The translations under genes were made by a program, and so were the position numbers. Below the pieces are notes generated by a model that searched no databases, was not told the DNA's origin, and saw nothing but the letters and a program-made list of their open reading frames with translations. From Fukatsuia anoeciicola (lineage in GTDB: Bacteria; Pseudomonadota; Gammaproteobacteria; Enterobacterales; Enterobacteriaceae): a stretch of DNA of 64,000 nucleotides. Below are positions 52,645-64,000 of this stretch, piece by piece; within the stretch, counting starts at the first letter, position 1, and every line of letters starts with the position of its first letter. Location of the stretch: NCBI RefSeq assembly GCF_964059965.1, contig NZ_OZ060923.1, positions 434,001 to 498,000 of the forward strand, read 5' to 3'.

Positions 52645-53634
52645 ATAGTTAAATTATAGGTAACTATATACAAGAACTAGATAAAGTTAGTACTTGTTCA
52701 CGGTAAGTATGTTTAAAGCAGCTACTATTAAAGTAAAAAAATTAATAAAATTATATAAATTAATGCTTACAAAAAGGTTGAATAACTATTACTCTATAAT
52801 AGAGTCTAATATTCCTATATTAGCAGATATTAATATAATGCTTATTAATATGTAGATTTCTAAGATCAATATTATTTATATGGAGCTTAATTAAAAACTT
52901 TATTTACTATATTATAAATGATTATAAAATTTTAATACTAGTAAATTCTAATTTTAACAAATCATATTTATGAATATTTTTAGATTATTTAGAGTAACTA
53001 AAATTAGCTAATTATTAGTTATCACTAAATAATAGGATATCAATAAAATTTAAAATATTTATCTTTTATAATGATATGAAGTACTACTTACAGTCTAATA
53101 TATCATGATCTTCAGTAAAATATGTAGCTACTAATAAAGATACTAGTAACAATTAGTATAACCTTTATGATATCAATTTTAGTAATTAATAATAATGGTA
53201 GATAAAAAATTCTGGTAGATATTTGCATTATCAATGATAATATTATTATCTAGAATATAATTCTAATAATTTCGTTTTTAATAATTAGTGCATACTAATT
53301 TTTAATAATACTTAATACTTAATCCTGCATTAATGTAATATTATAAGTTATTTATAGAAAACGGAAATATGCATCTACTATGAGATAATCTTAGTAAGGT
53401 GGATAACATTTTTTGTATTAGTAACTAATATTTTTATGTTTTTAATATAACAATAATATAAAAACATCTTTGTAGTTAAAATTAGGTAGACTAATAAAAT
53501 AAGATCATAGTAAATGAATTAGAATATATTACTCAGGTATTATATTATCAGTAAAATAAATCTTTACTTACTAATAAGTAAGATCAAGAGAAGAAAATAA
53601 CTATTACCAAAAGATTATCCTAACATATTAAAAT

Positions 53635-53680
53635 ATACTAACATAATATAAAAATTTATATTTTTATATTATGTTAGTAT
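53635..53680. repeat. 21-bp perfect inverted repeat in the desert
   Basis: Arms 53635-53655 and 53660-53680 are exact reverse complements around the loop TTAT, the longest perfect hairpin I found in the window. No gene lies within 1 kb; the nearest is tadA, ending at 54738 on the minus strand. Confidence 0.8.
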
Positions 53681-54737
53681 TGATTTATTTATTATTTATT
53701 AAAATTAAACATTATAATAATTTTAAGAACTATTTTAAAATTCTTTTTAAGATAGTTATAATATTATAAAAATAATATTTTATTTATAAAAAAATTTATA
53801 CAATTATTACCACTAAAGTAACAGTGAATTATTAAACTAATACTACTAATTTAATAAATCAATACTTTTAGTAGAAAAAAATTTAAGTTATAGGTTTAGC
53901 TTTTTATTAAGAATCTAGTAATATTTTTATAAATTATACTCTAACTCATAATTTTTAGTAAAATGTCATGTATATGCTTAATAAAAGAAAAATATAGATC
54001 CTTAATAGATATAAGTTAAGATATAATGCATATAATTCTATTAAATGTAACACTAAAATATATATTTAATAATAATATTATTTAAATATATTAATAATTA
54101 TATTTCTTATGTAAAGCTATTAGCATAATTTATAAAATTAGTTACTGTCCCTAATTAAATAAATAACAAATATAAAAATTATTAATACATACTAATATTA
54201 AAATCATAGTTATTTATATAGCATAAATACTAGAAAAACTTTTTTAAAAAAAGATAAAATCTATTACAATGTTTATATATTTTAAGTATATTAGTACTTA
54301 GTTAAAATAAGTAATTATACTAATAACTAAAATTACAAAATATATAATAATTTATACTAGAATAGGTTATAAAATTAAATTTTTTTATTCTATTTTTAGG
54401 ATTAATCAATATAGAATAAATTAAAGTTATATGTAATTAGTGATAGTAGTAGATATCAAATGACTACACTTCCTTATGTTTAAGTACATAGAATGCTATA
54501 TTATTAGGTAATTAATTAAGTATGCTATTGAGTTGTTATGTTATAATTAAGAATAATTATTGATCTATAATATAATAAAATATCTATATAGTATTAAATA
54601 CTATCCTAATTATAAATATTAATATTATTTTACAGAAAATAGGATATATCTTTATCGATATTAGATAATAAGATAATAGCATAACGCAATAAAAATAGTT
54701 TATTAATATATATTAATTAATAGACACACATTGTCTA

Positions 54738-55238
54738 TTATGCATTATCTTGTTGAGTAAGTTTTTTTATTTTTTGTTGTAGTCGCTGCTTATTAAAAAA
54801 AGTACTTAATAATTGTGAACAGGCTTCAGTTAATACTCCAGTACTGATTTTTATATGATGATTTATGCCAAGATAATGTAAAATATCTAATATTGAGCTT
54901 AATATCCTAGTTTTTTTATTACTAGCTCCATATACTAGACGATAGATACGACTATGAATTATAGCACTAGTACACATCATACATGGTTCTAACGTCACAT
55001 ACAGGGTAGTATTAGGTAAACGGTAATTTTTTTGTTTTTTCCCTCCCTGACGCAAAGCTATAATTTCTGCATGGGCCGTAGGGTCATGATAGGCAATGGG
55101 ACGGTTCCAACCTTGACCAATTATATTATTATCTAAAATCAAAATCGCGCCTACCGGTACCTCACCTTCTGCCTGCGCACGCTGTGCTAATATCAATGCT
55201 TGATTCATCCAATATTCATCATTATGTTTAGTAAACAT
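54738..55238 (-). CDS. tadA: tRNA-specific adenosine deaminase
   Basis: Deaminates A34 to inosine in tRNA-Arg(ACG), needed to read CGU, CGC and CGA codons. I place the start at 55238 (MFTKHNDEYWM), with AGAGAAG upstream. The frame stays open upstream only because it crosses the end of acpS in another phase. It is 166 residues. Zinc and catalytic residues: H56 and E58 in TAHAEII, C86 and C89 in PCMMC. It follows acpS by 34 nt; in E. coli yfhL, yfhH and yfhB lie between, so three genes were deleted. Confidence 0.95.
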   Translation of the reverse strand: MFTKHNDEYWMNQALILAQRAQAEGEVPVGAILILDNNIIGQGWNRPIAYHDPTAHAEIIALRQGGKKQKNYRLPNTTLYVTLEPCMMCTSAIIHSRIYRLVYGASNKKTRILSSILDILHYLGINHHIKISTGVLTEACSQLLSTFFNKQRLQQKIKKLTQQDNA

Positions 55239-55272
55239 ATTCTTCTCTAAATGATAGCTCTCTAAGAGTTTA

Positions 55273-55662
55273 CTAGCTTGCGCATCCTTCAATAATAACA
55301 GTAGCACAAGCATAGTGCTCTTCATCTGATAATGAAACATGCAATGATGTCATACCAAGATCTGTCATTAGTTCTTTAGCTCGTTGATGCAATCGTAAAA
55401 ATGGTTTACCTAATTTATTATTGAATACTTCAAATTGATTAAATCTTAGACCATTATGCATCCCTATTCCTAAAGCTTTCATAGCTGCTTCTTTAACAGC
55501 AAAACGTTTTGCTAGGAAACGAATTGCCTGTTGATGTTGTAAATAACTTTTTAATTCTGATGGATGAAGGATACGTTGTGCAAGTTTATTATTAGAACGC
55601 ATAACAATAATTTTGATACGTGCTATAGCAACAATATCAATACCTAGACCTAAAATAGCCAT
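55273..55662 (-). CDS. acpS: Holo-acyl carrier protein synthase
   Basis: Transfers the phosphopantetheine arm from CoA to acyl carrier protein, needed for fatty acid synthesis with AccBC. It is 129 residues (E. coli 126). Mg-binding D9 is in GLGIDIV, and E58 is in KRFAVKEAAMKALG. The C-terminal strand HYACATVIIEG is kept. AAGGAAA lies upstream of the ATG. It probably forms an operon with tadA. pdxJ, its upstream partner in E. coli, is absent. Confidence 0.96.
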   Translation of the reverse strand: MAILGLGIDIVAIARIKIIVMRSNNKLAQRILHPSELKSYLQHQQAIRFLAKRFAVKEAAMKALGIGMHNGLRFNQFEVFNNKLGKPFLRLHQRAKELMTDLGMTSLHVSLSDEEHYACATVIIEGCAS

Positions 55663-56568
55663 TGAATATGTATTTCCTTCTTTAGTTTTTTATCTTACTA
55701 GCTATGAATATTAAATTTATAACTATTGCCTTATTTGCAGTAGTATAGTTAATATTTACAGGTTAAATATTAACTAACATAACAATAAATTTAACCTTAT
55801 AATAAACAATTCCATTATCAGTATTAATCTTTAACTATTTAATAAGAACATAAACTACTGCTTTAGTGATATTCTGTTATTATTTTTAATAATCGAGGTA
55901 TTAGATGCATTAACGTGAATACTTGTATAAATCTTAATATAGAATGTACTAATAATGCTATTAATATCAATATATTTATATTAGTATTAATAAATAATAA
56001 TATTAAGTCATTCTTAGTAGTCATTTCCTAACATTTTAAAAACTAGATAATAAAAAATATAATTTAAATTTTTTTATTACGATAGTTGTTATCTTATTAG
56101 TTGATATCGTATCTAAATTTATCTATACCTAAATTATTACGAGTAAAAACATATTAATAATATTAATATAATGATAATTCTTACGTTAATATAGACACAA
56201 TATAATTCAAGATTATTTAACTATAAAATACATAAATAATATTAAGATACTAAGTACTATATATACTATATATGTCATAATATGATTAATATTAAAACTT
56301 AATATCATGTTAGTCATAAAGCCTATTAATTATTTAAAATCTCTAATCTTATTTAAAATTTTATCAAAAACATACTAAAATACTTATTTCTTCCTTTTAC
56401 TCTATATAAAAGTAATCTACCTTTATTCTTTTGTTTATTTTATTAATTATTGTATAAACATAACATAAGAATATTTAGAAAAAAATTAATTCATATACTT
56501 TATATCTATTTTTTATTACTATATCATTATTCTATTATTAGTATTTTGCTACGATTAATTTCTAAACT

Positions 56569-56605
<37 letters not shown>

Positions 56606-56759
56606 TTTGTCTTAATATTTTCTATGAAGAAATTAATTTATAGCCTTGATTATAATATTATAAAAATTATTATAATGTATAATACTTATTCCTGTAAATT
56701 AAATTTTACCTAGTATTTTTATACATAGAAACATAGAATTATAAATTTAACAGCATCTT

Positions 56760-57290
56760 AATGTTACTTAAAAGTATATTTAGTTTTATTAAAATATCAT
56801 AGTATATAACAAGTTCGATACTAACTTTTTCCTTAAATTGTATTATTAACAACATATAACAGTACTCTTATAACTAAGTAAAATAAAATTATAAAGGTGC
56901 TATTATAAAATTTTAGATATAAAAAACAAGTAGGAAAGTATTAAAAATACTACCTCGATTTTTAATATTATATTTTAAATATTCTAGTATCTACAAAATA
57001 TATATTGTCCTTAATAATAACTATTAATTTAAGATGCTTTAGTTATCAAGTCTTAGATTATTTTAGGTATAGAAAATATTTTTATTAATATTATAATTAA
57101 AAGTATTAATGAATACTTTTATTAGATATTAAGTATCCTGTATTAATAGGTATTAGAATAGTTCTCTATACTAAACAAAAACACTACTATATCTATTTAG
57201 TAATAATTTTATTAAATGTTAAGTAATGTTTGATTTATTTAATTCACTACTTTAAATTAGTATTTTCTATTTTATTATAATGTATAATAC
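56760..57290 (+). repeat. Dispersed repeat family, copy B
   Basis: Matches the reverse complement of copy A at about 80% or more by eye, with 51 of 52 bases identical at 57123-57174. It lacks about 145 nt present in A and C (junction near 57107-57122). The hairpin plus T run of copy A is partly kept here on the minus strand (56921-56955). Similarity stops near 57290. Confidence 0.7.
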
Positions 57291-57570
57291 AATATGATAT
57301 ATAATGTAGTTATCTAGTATAATTAACCGTATCATGTAATAAAACTAATCTATAATGTAATGATAAAATAGTTATTATTTATATTATAAATTTTAGTATA
57401 GATAAAATTATGCAAGTATTCTTCGTATCTTTAAAAATATAAATTACTAAGAAAAATTTTTAAAATATAGTGATTTATTAATAAACTTATTATTAAAAAA
57501 TTTATCATCGTATATTATATTCTTAAATACAATATATACATTTTACATAATTATGGTTGCTAAAATTATA

Positions 57571-57600
57571 TTAATTTAATTTAATTTAATTTAATTTAAT
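57571..57600. repeat. (TTAAT)6 microsatellite
   Basis: Six perfect pentamers TTAAT in a row in non-coding DNA. Confidence 0.9.
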
Positions 57601-58277
57601 TTATTATTAGATATAAACTAATATACTATTAACGTATATTAAATTGCCAAGTATTTAGATTTATTTAGCCAGCTATACATAATAATATCTAAATCTTTAG
57701 TTTGTAAATAGTATTAAGATTCTATTTATTACTTTACGTAGAATACGTATATTAATAGAAAAGAAAATGAATAACCGTTCATTATTAGTTAGGTAATTGC
57801 TAAAATATATCTACTAGTTTAGTAAGCTATATAATGCTACTATAAAATAAATCTTTTATTATTTAAATCTTATATTAATTTTTTATATAAAACAAAGGAT
57901 ATACATAATGACTAAGTAGTAGTAACGCGTTTGTAAGCTAAAATTACAGTAAAATACTTATAAAAATAAATGATATTTATCTTTTATTAGAAAATAATAA
58001 ATTTAAACTAAATATTTTATATCTTAAATAGTAAGATTTAACTACAGTAAATTTAGTAGTAGGTGTTATTTATAACAACAGTTGATGCTAACTTTTTAAT
58101 AAACTATTAACTAAAACTATTTAAATCTTTTTAGTGTTTAGGAAAATAGGTAAAAAGATATAATTTACTATTTCTATAAAAATAAAAACATGTTGAGTAT
58201 ATTTTTTAATAAATTATTTAACTAAATATAATAAGTATAAGTAATTTTAAATAAATTCATAGGGGTATAAGAACAAA

Positions 58278-59288
58278 ATGCATTATTCACTGATTAAAAA
58301 AGTTTTATTTCAATTTAATGCTGAGCGTATACATGAATTAACACTGAAAGGGTTACAACGAATTACAGGAACACCTTTAGCATTCTTATTGCGTCAATCA
58401 GTACCAACAAAAGTAGTTAATTGTATGGGGCTGTTATTTAAAAACCCATTAGGTTTAGCTGCCGGGTTAGATAAAAATGGTGAATATATTAATATTTTAG
58501 CTTCTATGGGTTTTGGATTTATTGAGATTGGAACAGTAACACCACGAGCACAATTAGGTAATGATAAACCACGTTTATTTCGAATTAATACAGCAGAAGG
58601 GATTATTAATCGCATGGGATTTAATAATAAAGGGGTTGATAATCTAATTAATAATGTTAAGAAAGCAAATTTTAGTGGCATTCTTGGTATAAACATTGGC
58701 AAAAATAAAGATACTCCAATTGAGCAAAGTAAAAATGATTATTTAATATGTATGGATAAAATTTATCTTTATGCTGATTATATTGTAATTAATATTTCAT
58801 CACCTAATACTCCTAAACTACGTTTGCTACAATATGGAAATGCACTTAATGATTTATTAATAGTAATTAAGAATAAACAAATTGAATTACATCAAAAATA
58901 TAGTAAATATGTACCAATTGCAATAAAAATTGCTCCTGATTTAACAGAAGAAGAATTAACTCAAATAGCTAATGCATTAATCAAATATAAAATTGATGGA
59001 GTAATTGCTACTAACACTACTTTAGATTATTCTTTAATTCAAGGATTGCCATATTGTCAAGAGAATGGCGGCTTAAGTGGTCGTCCGTTGCAACTTTCTA
59101 GTACTACTATCATTCGGCGTTTATCACAAAAGTTACAAGGTCAACTACCTATTATTGGTGTTGGTGGTATTGATTCATTAATCGCCGCTCGAGAAAAAAT
59201 AGCAGCTGGTGCTACTTTAATTCAAATTTACTCAGGACTTATTTTTCATGGACCAAAGTTAATTAAGCGTATCATAACTAATATTTAA
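58278..59288 (+). CDS. pyrD: Dihydroorotate dehydrogenase (quinone)
   Basis: Class 2 membrane-associated FMN enzyme that oxidises dihydroorotate to orotate with quinone. It is 336 residues, equal to E. coli. The N-terminal amphipathic helices that reach the quinone are kept (about 1-45). The FMN site is GLAAGLDKNGEY (K66), the catalytic base S175 is in INISSPNTP, and the phosphate loop is GVGGIDS. It implies a respiratory quinone pool, although no respiratory genes are in the window. Confidence 0.97.
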   Translation: MHYSLIKKVLFQFNAERIHELTLKGLQRITGTPLAFLLRQSVPTKVVNCMGLLFKNPLGLAAGLDKNGEYINILASMGFGFIEIGTVTPRAQLGNDKPRLFRINTAEGIINRMGFNNKGVDNLINNVKKANFSGILGINIGKNKDTPIEQSKNDYLICMDKIYLYADYIVINISSPNTPKLRLLQYGNALNDLLIVIKNKQIELHQKYSKYVPIAIKIAPDLTEEELTQIANALIKYKIDGVIATNTTLDYSLIQGLPYCQENGGLSGRPLQLSSTTIIRRLSQKLQGQLPIIGVGGIDSLIAAREKIAAGATLIQIYSGLIFHGPKLIKRIITNI

Positions 59289-60699
59289 TTAATTTATTTT
59301 TCTTAATTTTTTATATTATATAATTTTCATTGTTAGGTTATATTAAGAGTAATATTTTTATTATGATATATTTTTATTTCATATTTATATATTTAATAGA
59401 TAAAAATTATATTTGACTATATTTATAGTTAGTTAATAACTAATAGTAAAAATAAAGATTAATTGCTACTACTATTAGCTTTTTATTATATAAAAAATTA
59501 TACTGCTATTCAATTTTACTTTCTTCAAATTATATTATTAGCGTATTTTATATAAAAATAAAAAACTATAATTGATTAAAATTAAGTCTAAATATATTAG
59601 ATTATCTAATATATTAATATCTTATTTGATAACTTAAAATTTATAAAGATTAGTTATGTTGCGTTTCACTAATTTTTCTACAATAATAGAATTTTCTATA
59701 ATGATAAATTACTTTATATCTTAATCGTTTTATGTAAGATTATCATCTTTAGCTTTATATAAATCTAAAGATGATAAGTTTCTAACTTTATCATTAAACT
59801 TTTTTAAAAACTCTTGTATCTAATTTTCATGCTATAAATGATTGTAGTTATTGGATTATATCTTAATTTAAACCATTATTACCTATTTTAGTAATGATCT
59901 AACGTAACTTGTAATTAAGTTATCTTTTAATACTAAAAAATTTTCTTTATTTTTTAAGTAATGTTAAATTTAAATAAATTTAACTAGTCTTAAGTAATCT
60001 ATATTTATTATTATTTTAATTATAAGATTTATTTATACATAAAACCCTTGAGTAATTTAAAATTAGATTGTCTTTTATTAATAAAAATTATATAGATAAC
60101 TGTTTTACTTTTTTATTAATGACTACTTAGTTCTTAAAGTATGTCTTTTTTCTAAATAAAACTTTTTATGTTTTTATCAGTTTAAATAATATTTAGTAGT
60201 GTTAATAAGTATACGCTGATACTGTATATTACTTTTTAATATGTAATTATTACTTATCTTATAATTTTAACTAACAAAAAATAACTATGACACTATCGTA
60301 AATATTTGAGTATTTTTAATAAATAACCATTTAAACATAATCTTAATTTTAATTATTATTATTTATTTATACTTATCTAGTATTAAATATATTTATTATT
60401 TTTAATATAAACTATATCTAATACTAATTAAATAATAAATTTTTTTCTTTTAGCATTTTTATTTATTTCTTTATATTATACAGAGATCTTTTTTGTTTAA
60501 GAGATTATTAGTAATACTCATGCAAGAATAAGAGTATTGTTTTTTTAAAAGAGGTATAATTTACTATTAAACGATTTAGCATGATCATTTGTAATATTTA
60601 TTTAAAACTATCTCTAAGATATAACTATTTTAAGTTAAGTAAAATCTAAGACATACTACTCAGTAGATTTTATAAAAATTATTTAATATTATCTAGCTT

Positions 60700-62010
60700 T
60701 TAGTATAGATTAGTTGTTAATTTGTAAATTGATTACTAATATAAAAGCCAATAAACTTAGTAAGAATAAGGAGATAATTGGGCGTAGACTTATTAATTTA
60801 ATATCTAAACTAACAAGTAGAGTATAGCATAGAATGAGAAATATTATTGAGTTAAGCATGCGCGCTATAAGCATTAGCATTTTGTTAATATATCCTGAGT
60901 ACTAATAGTTATAAAAATATAGTTTCTAGAATACTTAAAACCAATAGATTAAATTAAATAATTATTTTTAGTGGTCGTCATACTGTTAGTAGTGACAATA
61001 ATCTAAGTAACAGCATTGATAGATTAGAATATAGATAAGTTTATTTTTCATTACTGATTTTGTTAGATCGTCAATTAAGGTATAAATCTTTAATAAAAGT
61101 TACTAATAATTGTAGTAACTAAAGATTATTTATTGATACAATAATTACTATTTATTGCTAAAAATATTTAGCTGCAAAATAGTAGAAGCACTTTTATTAT
61201 TAGTGTTAGAATAATATGATTAAGATTCACTAATATAATAAATATATGTCCTATACTCTAGCTAAATACATGTAAATATTAATATTGCTATAATAATAAT
61301 ACTAAGGATAACTCCATTATACACAGCTTCGATATAAGTAATATTTATAACTGTTTCTAGTAAATAGACTCTACTAATAAATTATGCAGTCATAGTACTA
61401 ATTAAGGTAACTAATAAACTAGTACTTGTTAGCTATGTAGTAACTATTTTAATAGCGAATATATAGTATTCATTTAATGTCATACTATTGTAATAACGAA
61501 CTAAAATAATAAATTTTTTCTAGGACTTCTAGAAATAACAAACCACTGGTAACCTCCCTCTATATCGTAGTTAATAAAATTACAGTCCAAATTATATTCA
61601 TATATTCTTCCTATAATCCATTGATAAATGAACTAAATTAATGTAGGTAATAGTGTTATGTGGTTATGACTAAGATAAATCCTTCCATAAAGCAATTACT
61701 AATGAAGTATTTGTTAAAGAACCCTTACTGTATGTTGATATGCATAGAAATAAACAGATAACATAAATACTAATATTAGGTGAATAACTAATGGCAAAAC
61801 TATATTAGTTTACATTTTTTCTAGAGAGATATTACGGAAAATAAAGTGTACTATTAACCAACAAAATACCATAAATAATAGTAGTAAATAGATACGGAAA
61901 ACTTTAAACTAAAAGGTAATCCTATTATGACTATAGAATCTTTGGACTAGTAAATACTAAGGATCTAGCCTAATAAATAAGCTAATATTAAAGTAAAAGT
62001 CATTTTGCTT
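60700..62010 (-). pseudogene. Possible decayed membrane-protein gene(s), unidentified
   Basis: The minus strand has an ATG near 62002 preceded by AAGGAAGCAAA. It opens a frame of about 60 codons (MTFTLILAYLLG, later IIGLPFSLKVFRIYLLLLF) broken by two in-frame TAGs, with two hydrophobic segments. A second ATG with AGGAAG lies near 61603 and stops after 13 codons. Further on, short hydrophobic frames appear (RVYLLETVINITYIEAVYNG; LRPIISLFLLSLLAFILVI). The two-segment start resembles LapA or HemY only in general layout. I cannot name it. Confidence 0.35.
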
Positions 62011-62499
62011 CCTTATAGGTTTGAATAAATTTCTTATCTGTCAATACTCTAATTATTATTTATATCGTTATTTTTTAGAACCTATTTAAAATTTTTTATA
62101 TTCACTGTGTTTAATCAAATTATTTATCAAAAACTAACTTAAAATATTCACTAATTTCTTTTATTTCATATGAAAAACTATACTTTTATGTTTATTTTTT
62201 CTTTTAGGCATAGTAATAAAAATATTTATAATAGAATCTTAGAAAATTATTAAGTATTTTACTACGAATTAAGAAGCATAATTTAAGAAAATAAAGAAAT
62301 ATATATAAAAAGATGTTTTTCAGTAATAGTTGAATAGACACTATTTAATTATTATTAAAAAACATCTATAAGATAGTTAGTAAGTATTTTTGCTTAGTTA
62401 GAGAAATATTTAAGATTATAACAAAATTAAAAAATAACTTAAGAATATATAACAAACTACTAAATATTTTACTCATTACTTAATCTTATTTGCGTTCCC

Positions 62500-62995
62500 T
62501 ATTTAATATAATATCAGCATCAATAAAAAATCTTATTATTAACATTATAATTAAAAGCATCAATAATTAACAACATCTCTTAAGGACACTTAATGAATTA
62601 ATACGTATTCTAATTGCTAAAACGTAAATCATAGAGTCTATGCTAAAATTTTATAGCAAAGCTTGATATGCTTAAATGTATGATAAATACTTTGAGTATT
62701 TCTGCTAAATATTAAATATTTCTGTTAATAAGCATCAGAATAGTTCTCTATACTAAGCAAAATACCATTATATTTATTTGGTAATAATTTTATTAGATGT
62801 TAAGTAATAATAATTTATTTAACTCACTACTTTAGATTAATATTTCCTATATTAAAGTATATTATTATTTATATATAGACTAGAGCTTATTTTCTTTAAT
62901 AGCTAATGCATGTTAATAAAATATAAATAGATAAATAATCTTAATATTGTGCAAAAATAAATTATTTATACATTAAATATTAAGTTATAAGATTA
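62500..62995 (+). repeat. Dispersed repeat family, copy C
   Basis: Aligns with the reverse complement of copy A from about 28430 down to 27965, including a 21-nt exact match at 62617-62637 and continuing to within about 10 nt of the recC stop. It is more diverged from A than B is, but keeps the internal segment that B lost. Confidence 0.65.
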
Positions 62996-63004
62996 TTGTA
63001 ATAA

Positions 63005-64000
63005 TTAGCATTTAATTAAACCATGACGAGCTATTGGTAACAAATAACGTTCAGCTTCTTGTAAGATAATTTGTAGATATTTATCATCTATTATCTGTAA
63101 AATACGTTGGATATAAAAATCTTTTTTTTCTCCTGTATTTTGTTGTAAATTACCTTGCCATGTTTGCAATAATTTTTCTTTAGCTTTAGTTTGTGTTTTT
63201 TCATTCCAGCAAATTTGTCCAGTTTCTGTATGAAAACAATTTATCAACCATGACCAACCACTTTTATATAATAGCAATAAAGGTTGGCTCATTCCTCGCT
63301 GATATCCAGTATATAAAAGTTGTAAGTAGTGTTGTGCGTCAGATTGTAATAAAGATTTAAACCGCCACATAGTTCCTTTGCAACCATATATCCGACTTTC
63401 ATTATTACCCCCAGCTAGGCAATAAACAAGGTGTTCTAACCATAGTAACATTCCATCCATAGCTGTTAGTTTTGTTGGTCGCCAGCGGAGCAATCCATCA
63501 GTTTGTACTCGATGTAACCAGCCAACTAGTTTAGTTTCTCCCAATTTAATATCTAATTCTATACTATGATATTTACTACGCTCACTACGGATTTGTTTTG
63601 CAAGTGATGCTATTTCTTTTTGTTGACTCTGCCAATATATTTCTCCAAAAGAACTATAAGGTAAAGTACCTGAAGCCTTGGATCTGGCAATAAATTTATT
63701 AATGTCTTCTTGCTCTATTAAGGTATTTAAAAATAAAGTATTAAATTGATAACGCGCTAAATTATCTAAGATAAAAGGTTCTTCAGTAGATAATTCTGTT
63801 TCTTTAATTACAAAGTTTACGCCAAGGCGTAATTGAAAAAAAGCACGTACTGGATGGCGATAAAAACGTATTAAATCATCTAGAGTTAGTTTAGTTAATG
63901 GTTTCGTCACTAGGGGGCAACTAAAATTAGGATATATTTGACCATGAGCTTGTGCTGCTGGTAACCATTCTACTGCATAACTTTGCTGTTTACAGTTAAT
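63005..64000 (-). CDS. recC: Exonuclease V gamma subunit RecC, C-terminal part
   Basis: Subunit of RecBCD that reads the Chi sequence and splits DNA ends for recombinational repair. Only the last 332 codons or so are in the window; the frame stays open past 63910 to the right edge (EWLPAAQAHGQIYPNF continues into it), so the GTG at 63910 is not a start. It matches the C-terminal third of E. coli RecC: FYRHPVRAFFQLRLGVNF, GLLRWRPTKL, WLEHLVYCLAGG and RYLLPIARHG at the end. recB and recD would lie outside the window, if kept. Confidence 0.95.
   Translation of the reverse strand: MNCKQQSYAVEWLPAAQAHGQIYPNFSCPLVTKPLTKLTLDDLIRFYRHPVRAFFQLRLGVNFVIKETELSTEEPFILDNLARYQFNTLFLNTLIEQEDINKFIARSKASGTLPYSSFGEIYWQSQQKEIASLAKQIRSERSKYHSIELDIKLGETKLVGWLHRVQTDGLLRWRPTKLTAMDGMLLWLEHLVYCLAGGNNESRIYGCKGTMWRFKSLLQSDAQHYLQLLYTGYQRGMSQPLLLLYKSGWSWLINCFHTETGQICWNEKTQTKAKEKLLQTWQGNLQQNTGEKKDFYIQRILQIIDDKYLQIILQEAERYLLPIARHGLIKC

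Larger units (their letters stand above)
51744..54737. other. Gene desert of 3.0 kb with several hairpins
   Basis: No readable gene. It contains a 12-bp hairpin (52246-52277), a shared 16-nt motif (52352-52367), a 15-bp hairpin (52612-52644) and a 21-bp perfect hairpin (53635-53680), which look like stranded terminators or structured leftovers of lost genes. Confidence 0.6.
59289..63004. other. Gene desert of 3.7 kb with decayed coding-like patch and repeat copy C
   Basis: 59.3-60.7 kb is featureless A/T DNA. 60.7-62.05 kb is richer in G/C and gives broken minus-strand frames (listed separately). 62311-62367 holds a 10-bp inverted repeat with a 37-nt loop. About 62500-62995 is repeat copy C, reaching to the recC stop. 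Confidence 0.55.

Noticed and set aside
55239..55340. Longer N-terminus for TadA (34 extra residues)
   Set aside because: It overlaps the end of acpS in another phase and does not align with TadA; the ATG at 55238 has a ribosome site and fits the family length.
62311..62367. 10-bp inverted repeat with 37-nt loop as insertion-sequence ends
   Set aside because: The interior is too short for a transposase and no target duplication is visible.
63910..63912. GTG at 63910 as start of a separate small gene
   Set aside because: Upstream codons to the window edge stay open and match RecC, so this is an internal codon of recC.

Overview
The window reads as the chromosome of a strongly AT-rich, reduced gammaproteobacterium of the Enterobacterales, most likely a vertically transmitted insect endosymbiont. 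Every recognisable protein is closest by eye to its E. coli counterpart, usually co-linear over the whole length. Codons are A/T-biased, and the spacers are nearly pure A/T with no readable genes. About 34.5 kb of 64 kb (54%) is coding, in 33 genes, so this is a genome still shedding DNA and not a compacted one. Mealybug or other Sodalis-allied symbionts with large eroded spacers (Gullanella-type genomes) are plausible relatives, but the genus cannot be proved from sequence reading alone.

Layout. 0-10 kb: rne, pyrC, rsmD (-), ftsY and rnr (-). 11-15 kb: an intact glutamine ABC importer operon glnHPQ, then gpmA. 15-20 kb: trmB (-), yggX, mltC and sodA, with an empty space where E. coli has mutY. 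20-27 kb: the pyrG-eno operon (-), cls (-) and yciC. 27-32 kb: a 5.3 kb gene desert. 32-41 kb: nfuA, gyrA (-), glyA and accBC (-). 42-49 kb: ligA (-), then ptsHI-crr followed by fpr, with zipA-cysZ-cysK missing between. 50-52 kb: lgt-thyA (-). 52-63 kb: three more deserts around acpS-tadA (-) and pyrD. At the right edge lies the 3' part of recC (-), which runs out of the window.

How the genes work together. They cover pyrimidine nucleotide synthesis (pyrC, pyrD, pyrG, thyA), lower glycolysis (gpmA, eno) with the general PTS proteins, and fatty acid and phospholipid supply (accBC, acpS, cls). They also cover one-carbon supply (glyA, thyA), replication and repair (gyrA, ligA, recC), RNA turnover (rne, rnr; eno is a degradosome partner in E. 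coli) and tRNA/rRNA modification (rsmD, trmB, tadA). The rest serve membrane and lipoprotein biogenesis (ftsY, lgt, mltC), Fe-S repair and oxidative defence (nfuA, yggX, sodA, fpr), and glutamine import. Several proteins have lost disordered or basic tails (rne, ftsY, rnr, gyrA, gpmA, yggX) while keeping catalytic cores.

No tRNA, rRNA, CRISPR array, intact insertion sequence or phage gene was found, and no undescribed multi-gene system is visible. The most unusual structure is a dispersed repeat of roughly 0.5-0.8 kb with three diverged copies (near 28, 57 and 62.7 kb, the first inverted). Two copies share a 52-nt segment differing at one base, inside otherwise eroded spacer. Several long, near-perfect hairpins also stand alone in the deserts, and a patch of decayed coding-like DNA lies at 60.7-62.05 kb.
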